Assembly: GCF_000258765.1 (NCBI RefSeq)
Contig: NZ_AJLT01000024.1
Span: forward strand, 37,355-101,354
Length of the DNA: 64,000 nt
Origin: Gillisia marina
GTDB taxonomy: Bacteria > Bacteroidota > Bacteroidia > Flavobacteriales > Flavobacteriaceae
Reading direction: 5' to 3'
The notes under the pieces are model-generated. The model made no database searches, was not told the origin of the DNA, and saw only the letters and a program-made list of their open reading frames with translations. The position numbers and the translations under genes were made by a program. Each line of letters opens with the position of its first letter. Position 1 is the first letter of the stretch. Positions 42,486 through 50,825 of this stretch are shown one piece after another.

Positions 42486-44807
42486 TTAAGAGAGTACCTT
42501 CAATTTAGCGAATCTCAACAACAGTTTTTTTACGCCGCCATTTTCGAAATTGATCTCTGCTTTTTTATCTTGTCCAATACCATCGATATTCAATACTTTT
42601 CCTTTTCCAAATCGAATATGTTCCACCTCATTCCCTGCTTCCAATTTAACTGCATCCTTTATGGAAGCTGTAGGATAATTTGCTGTAGTTGGCCTAAGTT
42701 TTCTAAGTTTTCTTAGTTGCTCTTCGTTAGGCTTATGGGCAGGTGGTGGCGTACCCGATTTTGGCTTGGTTTGCCTGAATTTACTTTTATCTACATCCCC
42801 AAAAATATCGAGATCCATTAACGGCTTATATTTATAATCATCCTGAGGAATCATATAATCCATATAAGCTTCATCTATTTCCTCGATAAACCTGCTTGGT
42901 TCTGCATCTACCAATTTTCCCCATCTGTAACGGGATTGTGTGTAAGTTAAATAGGCCTGTTTCTCGGCTCTGGTTAAAGCCACATAAAACAATCTTCGTT
43001 CTTCTTCTAATTCAGTCCGGGTATTCATACTCATTGCAGAAGGAAAAAGATCTTCCTCCATACCCACAATATAAACAAATGGAAATTCCAATCCTTTTGC
43101 TAAATGTATAGTCATAAGCGCAACATGATCCTCGTTGGTTTCCTTATCCATATCTGTTGCTAAAGCAACATCTTCCAGGAATTCGGTTAAAGATCCGGTA
43201 ACGTCTGCCAGTTCTTGCTGTCCTTCCACAAAATCTCTAATCCCGTTAAGAAGCTCTTCAATGTTTTCAATCTTCGCAATCCCTTCCGGCGTTCCATCTT
43301 TTTTAAGCTCTTGTACGAGTCCGGTTTTCTTGGCTACCGTATCTGCTACCACAAAGGCATCAGCATTCTCGGTAAGGATCTTAAAACTCTTGATCATATT
43401 CGCGAAGTTCGCCAGCTTATTTCTGGTTCCCGAATTAATCTTAAGATCCAAATGATCGATATTTTCGATGATCTCAAAAATAGATTTCCCGTATTGATTC
43501 GCCGCAATAGTTAATTTATCTATGGTAGTAGATCCTATCCCTCGAGCCGGAAAATTAATAATCCTTTTTAAGGCTTCTTCATCATTAGGATTTACCAACA
43601 ACCGCAAATATGCCAAAACATCTTTGATCTCTTTACGTTGATAAAAAGATAGGCCCCCATAAATTCTATAAGGAATCTCTCTTTTTCTCAAAGCGTCTTC
43701 CATCGCCCTACTTTGGGCATTAGTTCTATATAAAATCGCAAAATCCCCGTTGTTCATTTGCTTTTGCATCTTGTTCTCGAAAATAGAACTCGCTACATAT
43801 CTACCTTCATCCCCATCGGTGAGCAACCTATTTACAATTATTTTTGGTCCATCGTCATTTGCGGTCCAAACTACTTTTTCAAGCTTCGTTTTATTCTTAT
43901 CTATAATGGAATTAGCTGCATTCACAATGTTTTTCGTTGATCGGTAATTTTGCTCCAATCGGTACATTTGAACATTATCGTAATCCTTCTGAAAATTCAA
44001 AATGTTATTGATATTCGCTCCGCGGAAAGCATAAATACTTTGCGCATCATCTCCTACCACACATATATTCTGAAATTTATCTGAAAGTGCTTTTACAATT
44101 AAATATTGTGAATGGTTTGTATCTTGATACTCATCTACTAAAATATAACGAAAACGATTCTGGTATTTCTGAAGCACCTCCGGAAATCTATTTAACAACT
44201 CGTTTGTCTTCAGCAATAAATCATCAAAATCCATCGCGCCTGCTTTAAAGCAACGCTCTACATAATTTTTATAAATATCACCTAGCCTTGGTTTTTTAGC
44301 CATCGCATCTGCCTCCCGTAATTCAGGATTCTGAAAATAGGCCTTAACAGTGATCAAACTATTTTTATAGGACGAGATTCTCGAATATACCTGCTTGTAT
44401 TTATAAACATCCTTATCCAGTCCCATCTCTTTGATGATTGCTGAAATAAGCCGTTGAGAATCCTGAGTATCATAAATGGTGAAATTCGAAGGGTATCCCA
44501 ACTTATCTGCCTCCATACGCAACATTCTGGCAAATATGGAGTGAAAAGTTCCCATCCAAAGATTCTTTGCTTCACTACTTCCAACAATCTGGGAGATCCT
44601 TTTTTTCATTTCCCTTGCCGCCTTGTTGGTAAAGGTTAGCGAAAGAATATTAAATGGATCTACGCCCTTGCTCATTAAATAAGCAATTCTGTAGGTAAGC
44701 ACCCTCGTTTTTCCAGACCCTGCTCCTGCTATCACTATCATTGCCCCGTCTTTCTGAAGAACGGGAGCCCGTTGGGCATCGTTTAATTCTGCTAAATAAG
44801 ATTCCAA
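42486..44807 (-). CDS. UvrD/PcrA-type ATP-dependent DNA helicase
   Basis: This 773-residue SF1A helicase has Q motif LNDAQRAPVL, Walker A GAGSGKTR (about 28-35), motif II VDEYQDTNHSQY (about 227), GDDAQSIYAFRGA, LEQNYRST, TIHLAKGLEFPFVYI and VALTRAEKQAYLTY. The C-terminal KLEAGNEVEHIRFGKGKVL is the PcrA-type tail that contacts RNA polymerase. It unwinds DNA in repair and replication restart. The most likely start is TTG at 44807: the frame is closed just upstream by TAA and contains no ATG or GTG before the conserved domain. Confidence 0.93.
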   Translation of the reverse strand: MESYLAELNDAQRAPVLQKDGAMIVIAGAGSGKTRVLTYRIAYLMSKGVDPFNILSLTFTNKAAREMKKRISQIVGSSEAKNLWMGTFHSIFARMLRMEADKLGYPSNFTIYDTQDSQRLISAIIKEMGLDKDVYKYKQVYSRISSYKNSLITVKAYFQNPELREADAMAKKPRLGDIYKNYVERCFKAGAMDFDDLLLKTNELLNRFPEVLQKYQNRFRYILVDEYQDTNHSQYLIVKALSDKFQNICVVGDDAQSIYAFRGANINNILNFQKDYDNVQMYRLEQNYRSTKNIVNAANSIIDKNKTKLEKVVWTANDDGPKIIVNRLLTDGDEGRYVASSIFENKMQKQMNNGDFAILYRTNAQSRAMEDALRKREIPYRIYGGLSFYQRKEIKDVLAYLRLLVNPNDEEALKRIINFPARGIGSTTIDKLTIAANQYGKSIFEIIENIDHLDLKINSGTRNKLANFANMIKSFKILTENADAFVVADTVAKKTGLVQELKKDGTPEGIAKIENIEELLNGIRDFVEGQQELADVTGSLTEFLEDVALATDMDKETNEDHVALMTIHLAKGLEFPFVYIVGMEEDLFPSAMSMNTRTELEEERRLFYVALTRAEKQAYLTYTQSRYRWGKLVDAEPSRFIEEIDEAYMDYMIPQDDYKYKPLMDLDIFGDVDKSKFRQTKPKSGTPPPAHKPNEEQLRKLRKLRPTTANYPTASIKDAVKLEAGNEVEHIRFGKGKVLNIDGIGQDKKAEINFENGGVKKLLLRFAKLKVLS

Positions 44808-44972
44808 ATTTACTCTTTCTTTTAAGCTGTGAATTTAACCAATTAAGATGTACTTTAAAACTCCTTTTAGGCTTACTTTTGAACAAAGAGGCCGCAAATT
44901 ATGACATGCCTATTATTTTAAATATATTTAGCTCTAGAAAAAATCTTCCGAATTATAAATAACAAACCCTAA

Positions 44973-45514
44973 ATGGTCAAACAATTAGTATTAATAGTTG
45001 CACTAATAGCTACTCTCAGCAATTTTGCGCAAGAAGCTCATTCCGGTGAAATTATAAAAGAGTATGGAAAGATCTATGAGGTTTCCAACCCAGATTTTAA
45101 AACCGATACTACGGCACAATACAAAGTTGTTTTTGATATCGGCAGAAGTTTTGACAAGCTTCGCAACCAAATGCACTAATTGAAACTGCTGCACGATTTA
45201 TAAATATGCATAGAGAAGCCGGAGTTCCTGCTGAAAATATAAAAGTAGCTTTGGTTATTCACGGAGCCGCTTCTACAGAAATTTTAAAGAGTGAATTTTA
45301 TCAAGAAAAATTTCCTGAAATCACCACAAATCCTAATGCGGAATTAATCTCTCAATTGGCAAGTCATGGAGTTCAAGTGATTTTATGTGGACAAACTGCC
45401 GCATATAGAAACATCACAAAATCTGAAGCATTACCAGAGGTCCAAATATCCCTTTCGGCAATGACGGCTTTAGTCCAACTTCAAAATCAAGGATATCGTC
45501 TTATTAATTTTTAA
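44973..45514 (+). CDS. DsrE-family exported protein, frame broken by one missing base
   Basis: The first part starts with ATG at 44973, has a signal peptide (to about residue 19, NFAQ), and stops at 45179 after QYKVVFDIGRSFDK. The second frame continues to 45514 with NALIETAARFINMHREAG, KVALVIHGAAST, GVQVILCGQTAA and LSAMTALVQLQNQGY. Adding one A at 45156-45157 (GACAAGC to GACAAAGC) yields SFDKASQPNALIE and a 180-residue DsrE-like protein. The conserved Cys in ILCGQ is present. DsrE proteins take part in sulfur relay or are of unknown function. Confidence 0.78.
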
Positions 45515-45530
45515 ACTAAAAAACACACCT

Positions 45531-46808
45531 ATGAAATATGTTTTTCTATGCCTGTCTTTACTACTTACAATGGGATCTCAGGCCCAAATGAAACCAGATC
45601 TGGAATCTCAAATTAACGACATTGAATCTAAAGTGATAGAATGGAGAAGAGATTTTCATAAATACCCGGAACTTTCTAACCGAGAGTTTAAAACTGCTGA
45701 AAAAATTGCAAAGCATCTTGAGAGTCTTGGTTTAGAAGTGCAAACAGGAGTCGCAAAGACCGGAGTAGTTGGAATTTTAAAAGGAGATAACCCTGGAAAA
45801 GTAGTTGCTTTACGAGCAGATATCGATGCTTTGCCTGTAACCGAAAGAAATGATCTGGCTTTTAAATCTGAAGTTGTTACAGAATTTCTAGGAACAGAAA
45901 CCGGTGTAATGCATGCCTGTGGTCATGATACGCATACCGCAATTTTAATGGGAGTTGCCGAAATACTTTCCAAGAACAAAGACAAGATAAATGGTACCGT
46001 AAAATTCATTTTTCAACCAGCAGAAGAAGGTCCACCCCCGGGAGAAAAAGGAGGAGCTTCAGTGATGATTGAAGAAGGAGTGCTCAAAAACCCAGATGTG
46101 GATGCTATTTTTGGACTGCACATAAATTCTGGGACACCTGTTGGGACAATTAGATACAAACCAGAAGGCACTATGGCTGCTGTAGAGCGTTTTGTGATAA
46201 ATGTAAAAGGAAAGCAAACACACGGTTCTGCTCCTTGGAGTGGTACCGATCCAATCCTAATTTCAGCAAAAATTATCGATGGCTTACAAACTATTATAAG
46301 TCGGGATTCTAAATTAGTAGATGGCGCAGCGGTGATTACAGTAGGTAAAATTACCAGTGGTGTGCGTTTCAATATAATCCCGGAATCTGCAGAATTAATT
46401 GGAACTATTAGAACGTTGGATGCCGACATGAAAGCTACCATTCTTAAAAGAATGAGCGAAATGGTTCCTGCAATTGCCAAAGCTTATGGCGGTGATGCTA
46501 CCATAGAATTTCAAAATAATACAGCTATTACTTATAACGATCCAGTACTAACAAATCAGATGCTACCAACCTTGCAAAATATTGCAGGAAAGGATAACGT
46601 AGAGCTAGTTAAGGCTACCACAGGAGGAGAAGACTTTTCTTTCTTTCAAGAAGTAGTTCCAGGGTTTTATTTCTTTTTAGGCGGACAAACCCCAGGAAAC
46701 ACGGAGTCTGCACCTCATCACACTCCAGATTTTTATATCGACGAAAGCGGAATGCTGTTAGGTGTAAAAGTAATGTCTCAATTAGCTTTAGATTATTTAA
46801 ATAAATAG
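45531..46808 (+). CDS. M20-family amidohydrolase (exported)
   Basis: This 425-residue protein has a signal peptide (about 1-18) and an M20D peptidase/amidohydrolase domain. Metal-binding HACGHDTHTA is at about residue 125, the general-base Glu in QPAEEGPP at about 165, and the C-terminal TTGGEDFSFF and APHHTPDFYIDE follow. Relatives hydrolyse N-acyl amino acids such as hippurate or IAA conjugates, or act as aminoacylases; specificity cannot be read here. It starts 16 bp after DsrE and abuts the glutamate-synthase-like gene (1-bp gap), indicating an operon. Confidence 0.9.
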   Translation: MKYVFLCLSLLLTMGSQAQMKPDLESQINDIESKVIEWRRDFHKYPELSNREFKTAEKIAKHLESLGLEVQTGVAKTGVVGILKGDNPGKVVALRADIDALPVTERNDLAFKSEVVTEFLGTETGVMHACGHDTHTAILMGVAEILSKNKDKINGTVKFIFQPAEEGPPPGEKGGASVMIEEGVLKNPDVDAIFGLHINSGTPVGTIRYKPEGTMAAVERFVINVKGKQTHGSAPWSGTDPILISAKIIDGLQTIISRDSKLVDGAAVITVGKITSGVRFNIIPESAELIGTIRTLDADMKATILKRMSEMVPAIAKAYGGDATIEFQNNTAITYNDPVLTNQMLPTLQNIAGKDNVELVKATTGGEDFSFFQEVVPGFYFFLGGQTPGNTESAPHHTPDFYIDESGMLLGVKVMSQLALDYLNK

Positions 46809-46809
46809 A

Positions 46810-48432
46810 ATGAATGAACTATTGGATATTCTAGGCACTATTCCCTGGTGGGGATGGATACTATTATTCTTATTAGTTATAGCTATTAAAGATATCTTCT
46901 TTAGTAAAGAGCATATTATAAAACACAACTTTCCGGTTGTTGGGCATTTGCGTTATTTCTTGGAAAGTATAGGCCCCGAGTTAAGGCAATATATTGTTGC
47001 CAGTGACAGGGAAGAGCTTCCTTTTAACAGAAATGAACGTGGATGGATTTATGCATCGGCTAAAAATGAAAATAATTACGAAGGCTTTGGTACTGATGAG
47101 GATATTTATAGAACCAATTATATTTTTATAAATAATTCCATGCTTGCTTACAAGCTCGAAAAGGACCATCCAAATACAGATCACCCCTATTTTATAGCTT
47201 GCGCAAAAGTAATGGGATCCTTCAATAAAAGGAGAAGACCTTATAGACCTGCATCTATAATTAATGTTTCTGCAATGAGCTATGGTTCCCTTTCAGCGAA
47301 GGCTGTAGAATCTTTAAATAAAGGATGTCTGTTGGCTAATGCATATCACAATACGGGAGAAGGTGGACTTTCCGCATACCATAAAATGGGTGCAGATGTC
47401 GTTTTTCATTTTGGAACGGGATATTTTGGAGTGCGAGGGGACGACGGGAACTTCTCCATGGAAAAACTCGTAAAATTGGTTGAAGAGCATCCTCAGCTAA
47501 GAGCTATTGAAATTAAATTATCTCAGGGCGCTAAGCCCGGGAAAGGCGGTGTGCTCCCAGCTTCTAAAATTACGAAGGAAATTGCTGAAATAAGAAATGT
47601 ACCTCAAGGTAAAGACATCCTGTCTCCGCCTACGCATTCAGCGTTTAGCTCTGTGCCAGAAATGGTAGACTTTATTGAAAAAATAGCGGAAGCTACTGGT
47701 TTACCGGTTGGTATAAAATCGGCAATTGGCCAACTGAAGCAATGGGAAGAATTAGCACAAATCATGAAAGAAACCAATCGCGGCCCGGATTTCATTACTG
47801 TTGATGGTGGCGAAGGCGGTACCGGTGCTGCTCCTCCAAGTTTTGCAGATCATGTTTCTCTACCTTTTATAAATGCCTTTACAGATTTATATGATGTATT
47901 TCAAAAACAAGGAATTACTGAAAGAATTGTATTTATAGCCAGTGGAAAACTCGGTTTTCCGGCAAAAGCTGCGATGGCCTTCGCGATGGGCGCAGATTGT
48001 ATAAATGTTGCTCGCGAGGCAATGATGAGCATTGGATGTATTCAGGCGCAAGCCTGCCACAACAATACCTGCCCTACAGGAATAACCACTCACAATAAAT
48101 GGCTACAAGCGGGTATTAACGTGAAAGATAAGGCAGAAAGAGTGAATTTTTACTTTGCTAAATTTAAAAAGGAGCTGCTGGAAATCACGCACGCCTGTGG
48201 TTACGAACATCCTTCGCAATTTACGATGGACGATGTAGATATTAACTTAAGCGATAAAAATATAACAAAGTCACTAGCTTCTACGTTTGCTTATCACAAA
48301 ACAAAAGTTCCATTTACTTCAGTTCAAGAACATATGGATTGCCCACATTTGGGAGGAACATTTTCTAAAGGAAAACAAGTAAAAACTAAAGAAGCAGAAA
48401 CCGAAGAAACATCTGTACACCATACTAATTAA
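46810..48432 (+). CDS. FMN-binding glutamate synthase-like protein (membrane-anchored)
   Basis: This 540-residue protein has an N-terminal transmembrane helix (about 10-28) and then the FMN/3Fe-4S synthase domain of the glutamate synthase large subunit. Visible parts are NVSAMSYGSLS, NTGEGGLS, IKLSQGAKPGKGG, GGEGGTGAAPPSF, FIASGKLGFPAKAAMAFAMG and the iron-sulfur cysteines in IGCIQAQACHNNTCPTG. It lacks the glutaminase domain of GltB, so it should not use glutamine by itself; the natural substrate is unknown. It sits between an M20 amidohydrolase and a small membrane protein in one tight operon. Confidence 0.9.
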   Translation: MNELLDILGTIPWWGWILLFLLVIAIKDIFFSKEHIIKHNFPVVGHLRYFLESIGPELRQYIVASDREELPFNRNERGWIYASAKNENNYEGFGTDEDIYRTNYIFINNSMLAYKLEKDHPNTDHPYFIACAKVMGSFNKRRRPYRPASIINVSAMSYGSLSAKAVESLNKGCLLANAYHNTGEGGLSAYHKMGADVVFHFGTGYFGVRGDDGNFSMEKLVKLVEEHPQLRAIEIKLSQGAKPGKGGVLPASKITKEIAEIRNVPQGKDILSPPTHSAFSSVPEMVDFIEKIAEATGLPVGIKSAIGQLKQWEELAQIMKETNRGPDFITVDGGEGGTGAAPPSFADHVSLPFINAFTDLYDVFQKQGITERIVFIASGKLGFPAKAAMAFAMGADCINVAREAMMSIGCIQAQACHNNTCPTGITTHNKWLQAGINVKDKAERVNFYFAKFKKELLEITHACGYEHPSQFTMDDVDINLSDKNITKSLASTFAYHKTKVPFTSVQEHMDCPHLGGTFSKGKQVKTKEAETEETSVHHTN

Positions 48433-48434
48433 TT

Positions 48435-48956
48435 ATGACCGACATTAATCTCCTTCAACTTTTATTTTATCTATTACCAGCTGTTATTGTTGGTTTAATC
48501 TCGTTTTATTTCTTTCAAATGCATACAGCGAATGAAGAAAAAAGAAGGAAATATCTTTTAAGATTAGATAATCAGAAGATTGGACTGCCAATAAAATTAC
48601 AAGCTTTTGAACGGATGACGCTATTTTTAGAAAGAATTTCTATGGGAAAATTGTTACTTAGAGTAAAGCCAAAATCGAATGATCTAGGCGCGTATGAAGA
48701 TATGCTTGTTCAAACTATAGATCAGGAATTCGATCATAATTTAGCTCAGCAGATTTATCTATCGCCGGAATGTTGGAATGTTATTAAAACCTCTAAGAAT
48801 GCTACTATAGGTATTATTCGGAAAACAGCAAAAAAGGAAGATGTTACTAATGCTGATGAATTAAGGCAAAATATTTTAAATGCTTTAATGGATCAAGTAC
48901 CTCCTACGGAAGCTGCATTAGACTACATCAAGAAAGAAGTAAGAAACACGATTTAA
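48435..48956 (+). CDS. Conserved hypothetical membrane-anchored protein
   Basis: This 173-residue protein starts 2 bp after the glutamate-synthase-like gene. It has one N-terminal transmembrane helix (about 7-27), then KRRKYLLRLDNQKIGLPIKLQAFERMTLFLERI and a soluble helical region ending DYIKKEVRNT. I recognise it as a conserved flavobacterial protein of unknown function but know no named domain with certainty. Operon position suggests a link to the glutamate-synthase-like protein. Confidence 0.7.
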   Translation: MTDINLLQLLFYLLPAVIVGLISFYFFQMHTANEEKRRKYLLRLDNQKIGLPIKLQAFERMTLFLERISMGKLLLRVKPKSNDLGAYEDMLVQTIDQEFDHNLAQQIYLSPECWNVIKTSKNATIGIIRKTAKKEDVTNADELRQNILNALMDQVPPTEAALDYIKKEVRNTI

Positions 48957-48999
48957 TCTTTTACGGAGGATTTAATTACAAAGCACAAATTTATTGAGA

Positions 49000-49923
49000 T
49001 TAAAGAATCTTTTTGAAAGATAAAACTTGCTCGTTTTTCTTTTGAATCCCGCGCTCCATCGCGTAGTCGAAACCTTGTTGCCACCAGGAGGTCATCGCTT
49101 TCTTGTTAAAGACCAAGGAGTTTTCGGTTAATTGAACCGGCGTGTAATAGGTGTTCAATTTTACCTGTTTGTTCATGGCAGCAAGCTTTCCTTCTACTAC
49201 ATCATGATATTCTACCTGATCTAATAGAAACCCAAAAAGATTGATCATCAAAGAAAAAGGATTTTTCCCGAGCACCTTATTGTATTCCATATTTTCGGCT
49301 TCCAGAATAATTGCATCTACTTCGGTGGCACCGCGCTTAATAGCTTCTCTAATAGGTACTACGCAACCCAAACCACCATCGGCATACTCATAGCCATTCT
49401 TAGTAGCGAGACTCATAAATGGTATGTAATTACAAGAGATCCAAATCCAATCGCAAAAATCTTCATAAGAAAACTCGTGAATAGATTTATATTCAACTCT
49501 ATTTTTAGACAAATTAGATACGGTTACAACTACATCTTTCGCCTTACTTTTTACAGATTCAAAATCCTTTTTGGTGAAATCTTTCTTTATGTTTTTACGT
49601 AGGTTTTTACTTTCCCCAAAAGTCCGTTTCTTCTTTGCAAATTGAAGAAACATATTAAAATAGTTGATGGTCACATACTCACGACCATCTTTCTTTTTAA
49701 CCACAAATGGGTTTATACTGAATATTTTCTTCTGGGTTACGTCGGTATAAATATCATATACCTTTTTAATATTACCATCTGCTAAATGGGGAATTAATAA
49801 ACTACCCGTAGAAGTTCCGAGAAAAAGGTCATATTTCTTGCCCTCCTCTTCCATTAAATACTGGGCCACTCCCCCGGCGAAAGCTCCTTTACTCCCACCT
49901 CCTGAAATTACCAATGCTCGCAT
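49000..49923 (-). CDS. Patatin-like phospholipase, copy 2
   Basis: This 307-residue protein has the patatin oxyanion motif SGGGSKGAFAGG (residues 5-17), the catalytic Ser in GTSTGSLL (about 40), and the Asp in DGGLGCVVPI (about 190). It is a close paralogue of the next gene; the two share the start MRALVISGGGSKGAFAGG and KSIHEFSYEDFCDWIWISCNY-type blocks. Patatins hydrolyse acyl esters of lipids. No signal peptide is seen, so it is probably cytoplasmic. Its ATG overlaps the stop of the upstream copy by one base (TAATG). Confidence 0.9.
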   Translation of the reverse strand: MRALVISGGGSKGAFAGGVAQYLMEEEGKKYDLFLGTSTGSLLIPHLADGNIKKVYDIYTDVTQKKIFSINPFVVKKKDGREYVTINYFNMFLQFAKKKRTFGESKNLRKNIKKDFTKKDFESVKSKAKDVVVTVSNLSKNRVEYKSIHEFSYEDFCDWIWISCNYIPFMSLATKNGYEYADGGLGCVVPIREAIKRGATEVDAIILEAENMEYNKVLGKNPFSLMINLFGFLLDQVEYHDVVEGKLAAMNKQVKLNTYYTPVQLTENSLVFNKKAMTSWWQQGFDYAMERGIQKKNEQVLSFKKIL

Positions 49924-50825
49924 TAAGGTTCAATTTGGTTTAATTCTTCATTTTTATACTTGGCAAAACTAAAACCGCTCTCCCACCAACTTTCCATCTT
50001 CACCTTATCAAAAATAAGAGAATTTGTAGTTAACACGGTGGGGGTATAATAGAAATTTATTATCACATCTTTGTTTGCTGCAGCAAATTTACCAATCCTT
50101 ATATTCTGATTTTCAATTCTATCCAACATAAAACTAAATAAATTAGTAATAAGTGAAAATACATTTTTTGATGGCATTCTATTAAAATAAGTTACTTCTG
50201 TTTGGAGAATAATCGCATCAATTTCTGTAGCACCTCGTTTAATTGCTTCTTCTATAGGCACCATAGATCCAAAACCTCCATCGGCATATTCACAGCCATT
50301 CTTTTGCACTAAACTCATAAAAGGCACATAATTACAAGAAATCCAGATCCACTCGCAAAAATCCTCATAGCTATATTCATGTATAGACTTATACTCTATT
50401 TCATTCAACGAGATATTAGAAACGGTTACAACAATTTCTTTATTGCTTGCTTTTAGCTCTTCAAAATCTTCTCTGGAGATCGTATCTAGGATCAATTTTT
50501 TAAGATTGCCACTCTCTCCAAAAGTTTTCTTACCATTCATAAAATTACGAAGCACATTAAAATGATTTATAGATATATGGTCTTGCCCGTGCCTTCGTTT
50601 AATTAAAAAGGGCCTATTGCTAAAAATACTACTTTGATTAACCGATGTATAAACGTCTTTAATTTTCTGAGTCTTGTTTAGCGCTAAATGAGAAATCAAT
50701 AAGCTGCCTGTAGAGGTGCCTAAAAAGAGATCGTACTTATTCCCCATCTCTTCTATCAAATACTGCGCAACTCCTCCTGCAAAGGCTCCTTTACTACCAC
50801 CACCAGAAATTACTAATGCCCGCAT
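49923..50825 (-). CDS. Patatin-like phospholipase, copy 1
   Basis: This 300-residue patatin has the same layout as its tandem neighbour: GGGSKGAFAGG near the start, GTSTGSLLISHLAL with the nucleophile Ser at about 40, and DGGFGSMVPI with the Asp at about 190. It arose with copy 2 by tandem duplication and the two have since diverged, especially in the C-terminal third. The start codon overlaps the stop of the upstream M1 peptidase gene by one base (TAATG), a sign of translational coupling across three genes. Confidence 0.9.
   Translation of the reverse strand: MRALVISGGGSKGAFAGGVAQYLIEEMGNKYDLFLGTSTGSLLISHLALNKTQKIKDVYTSVNQSSIFSNRPFLIKRRHGQDHISINHFNVLRNFMNGKKTFGESGNLKKLILDTISREDFEELKASNKEIVVTVSNISLNEIEYKSIHEYSYEDFCEWIWISCNYVPFMSLVQKNGCEYADGGFGSMVPIEEAIKRGATEIDAIILQTEVTYFNRMPSKNVFSLITNLFSFMLDRIENQNIRIGKFAAANKDVIINFYYTPTVLTTNSLIFDKVKMESWWESGFSFAKYKNEELNQIEP

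Noticed and set aside
46013..46480. 155-codon open frame antisense to the M20 gene
   Set aside because: Shadow of a well-supported gene; no domain or start context.
46810..48432. True glutamate synthase GltB
   Set aside because: The N-terminal glutaminase domain is absent and a transmembrane helix takes its place.
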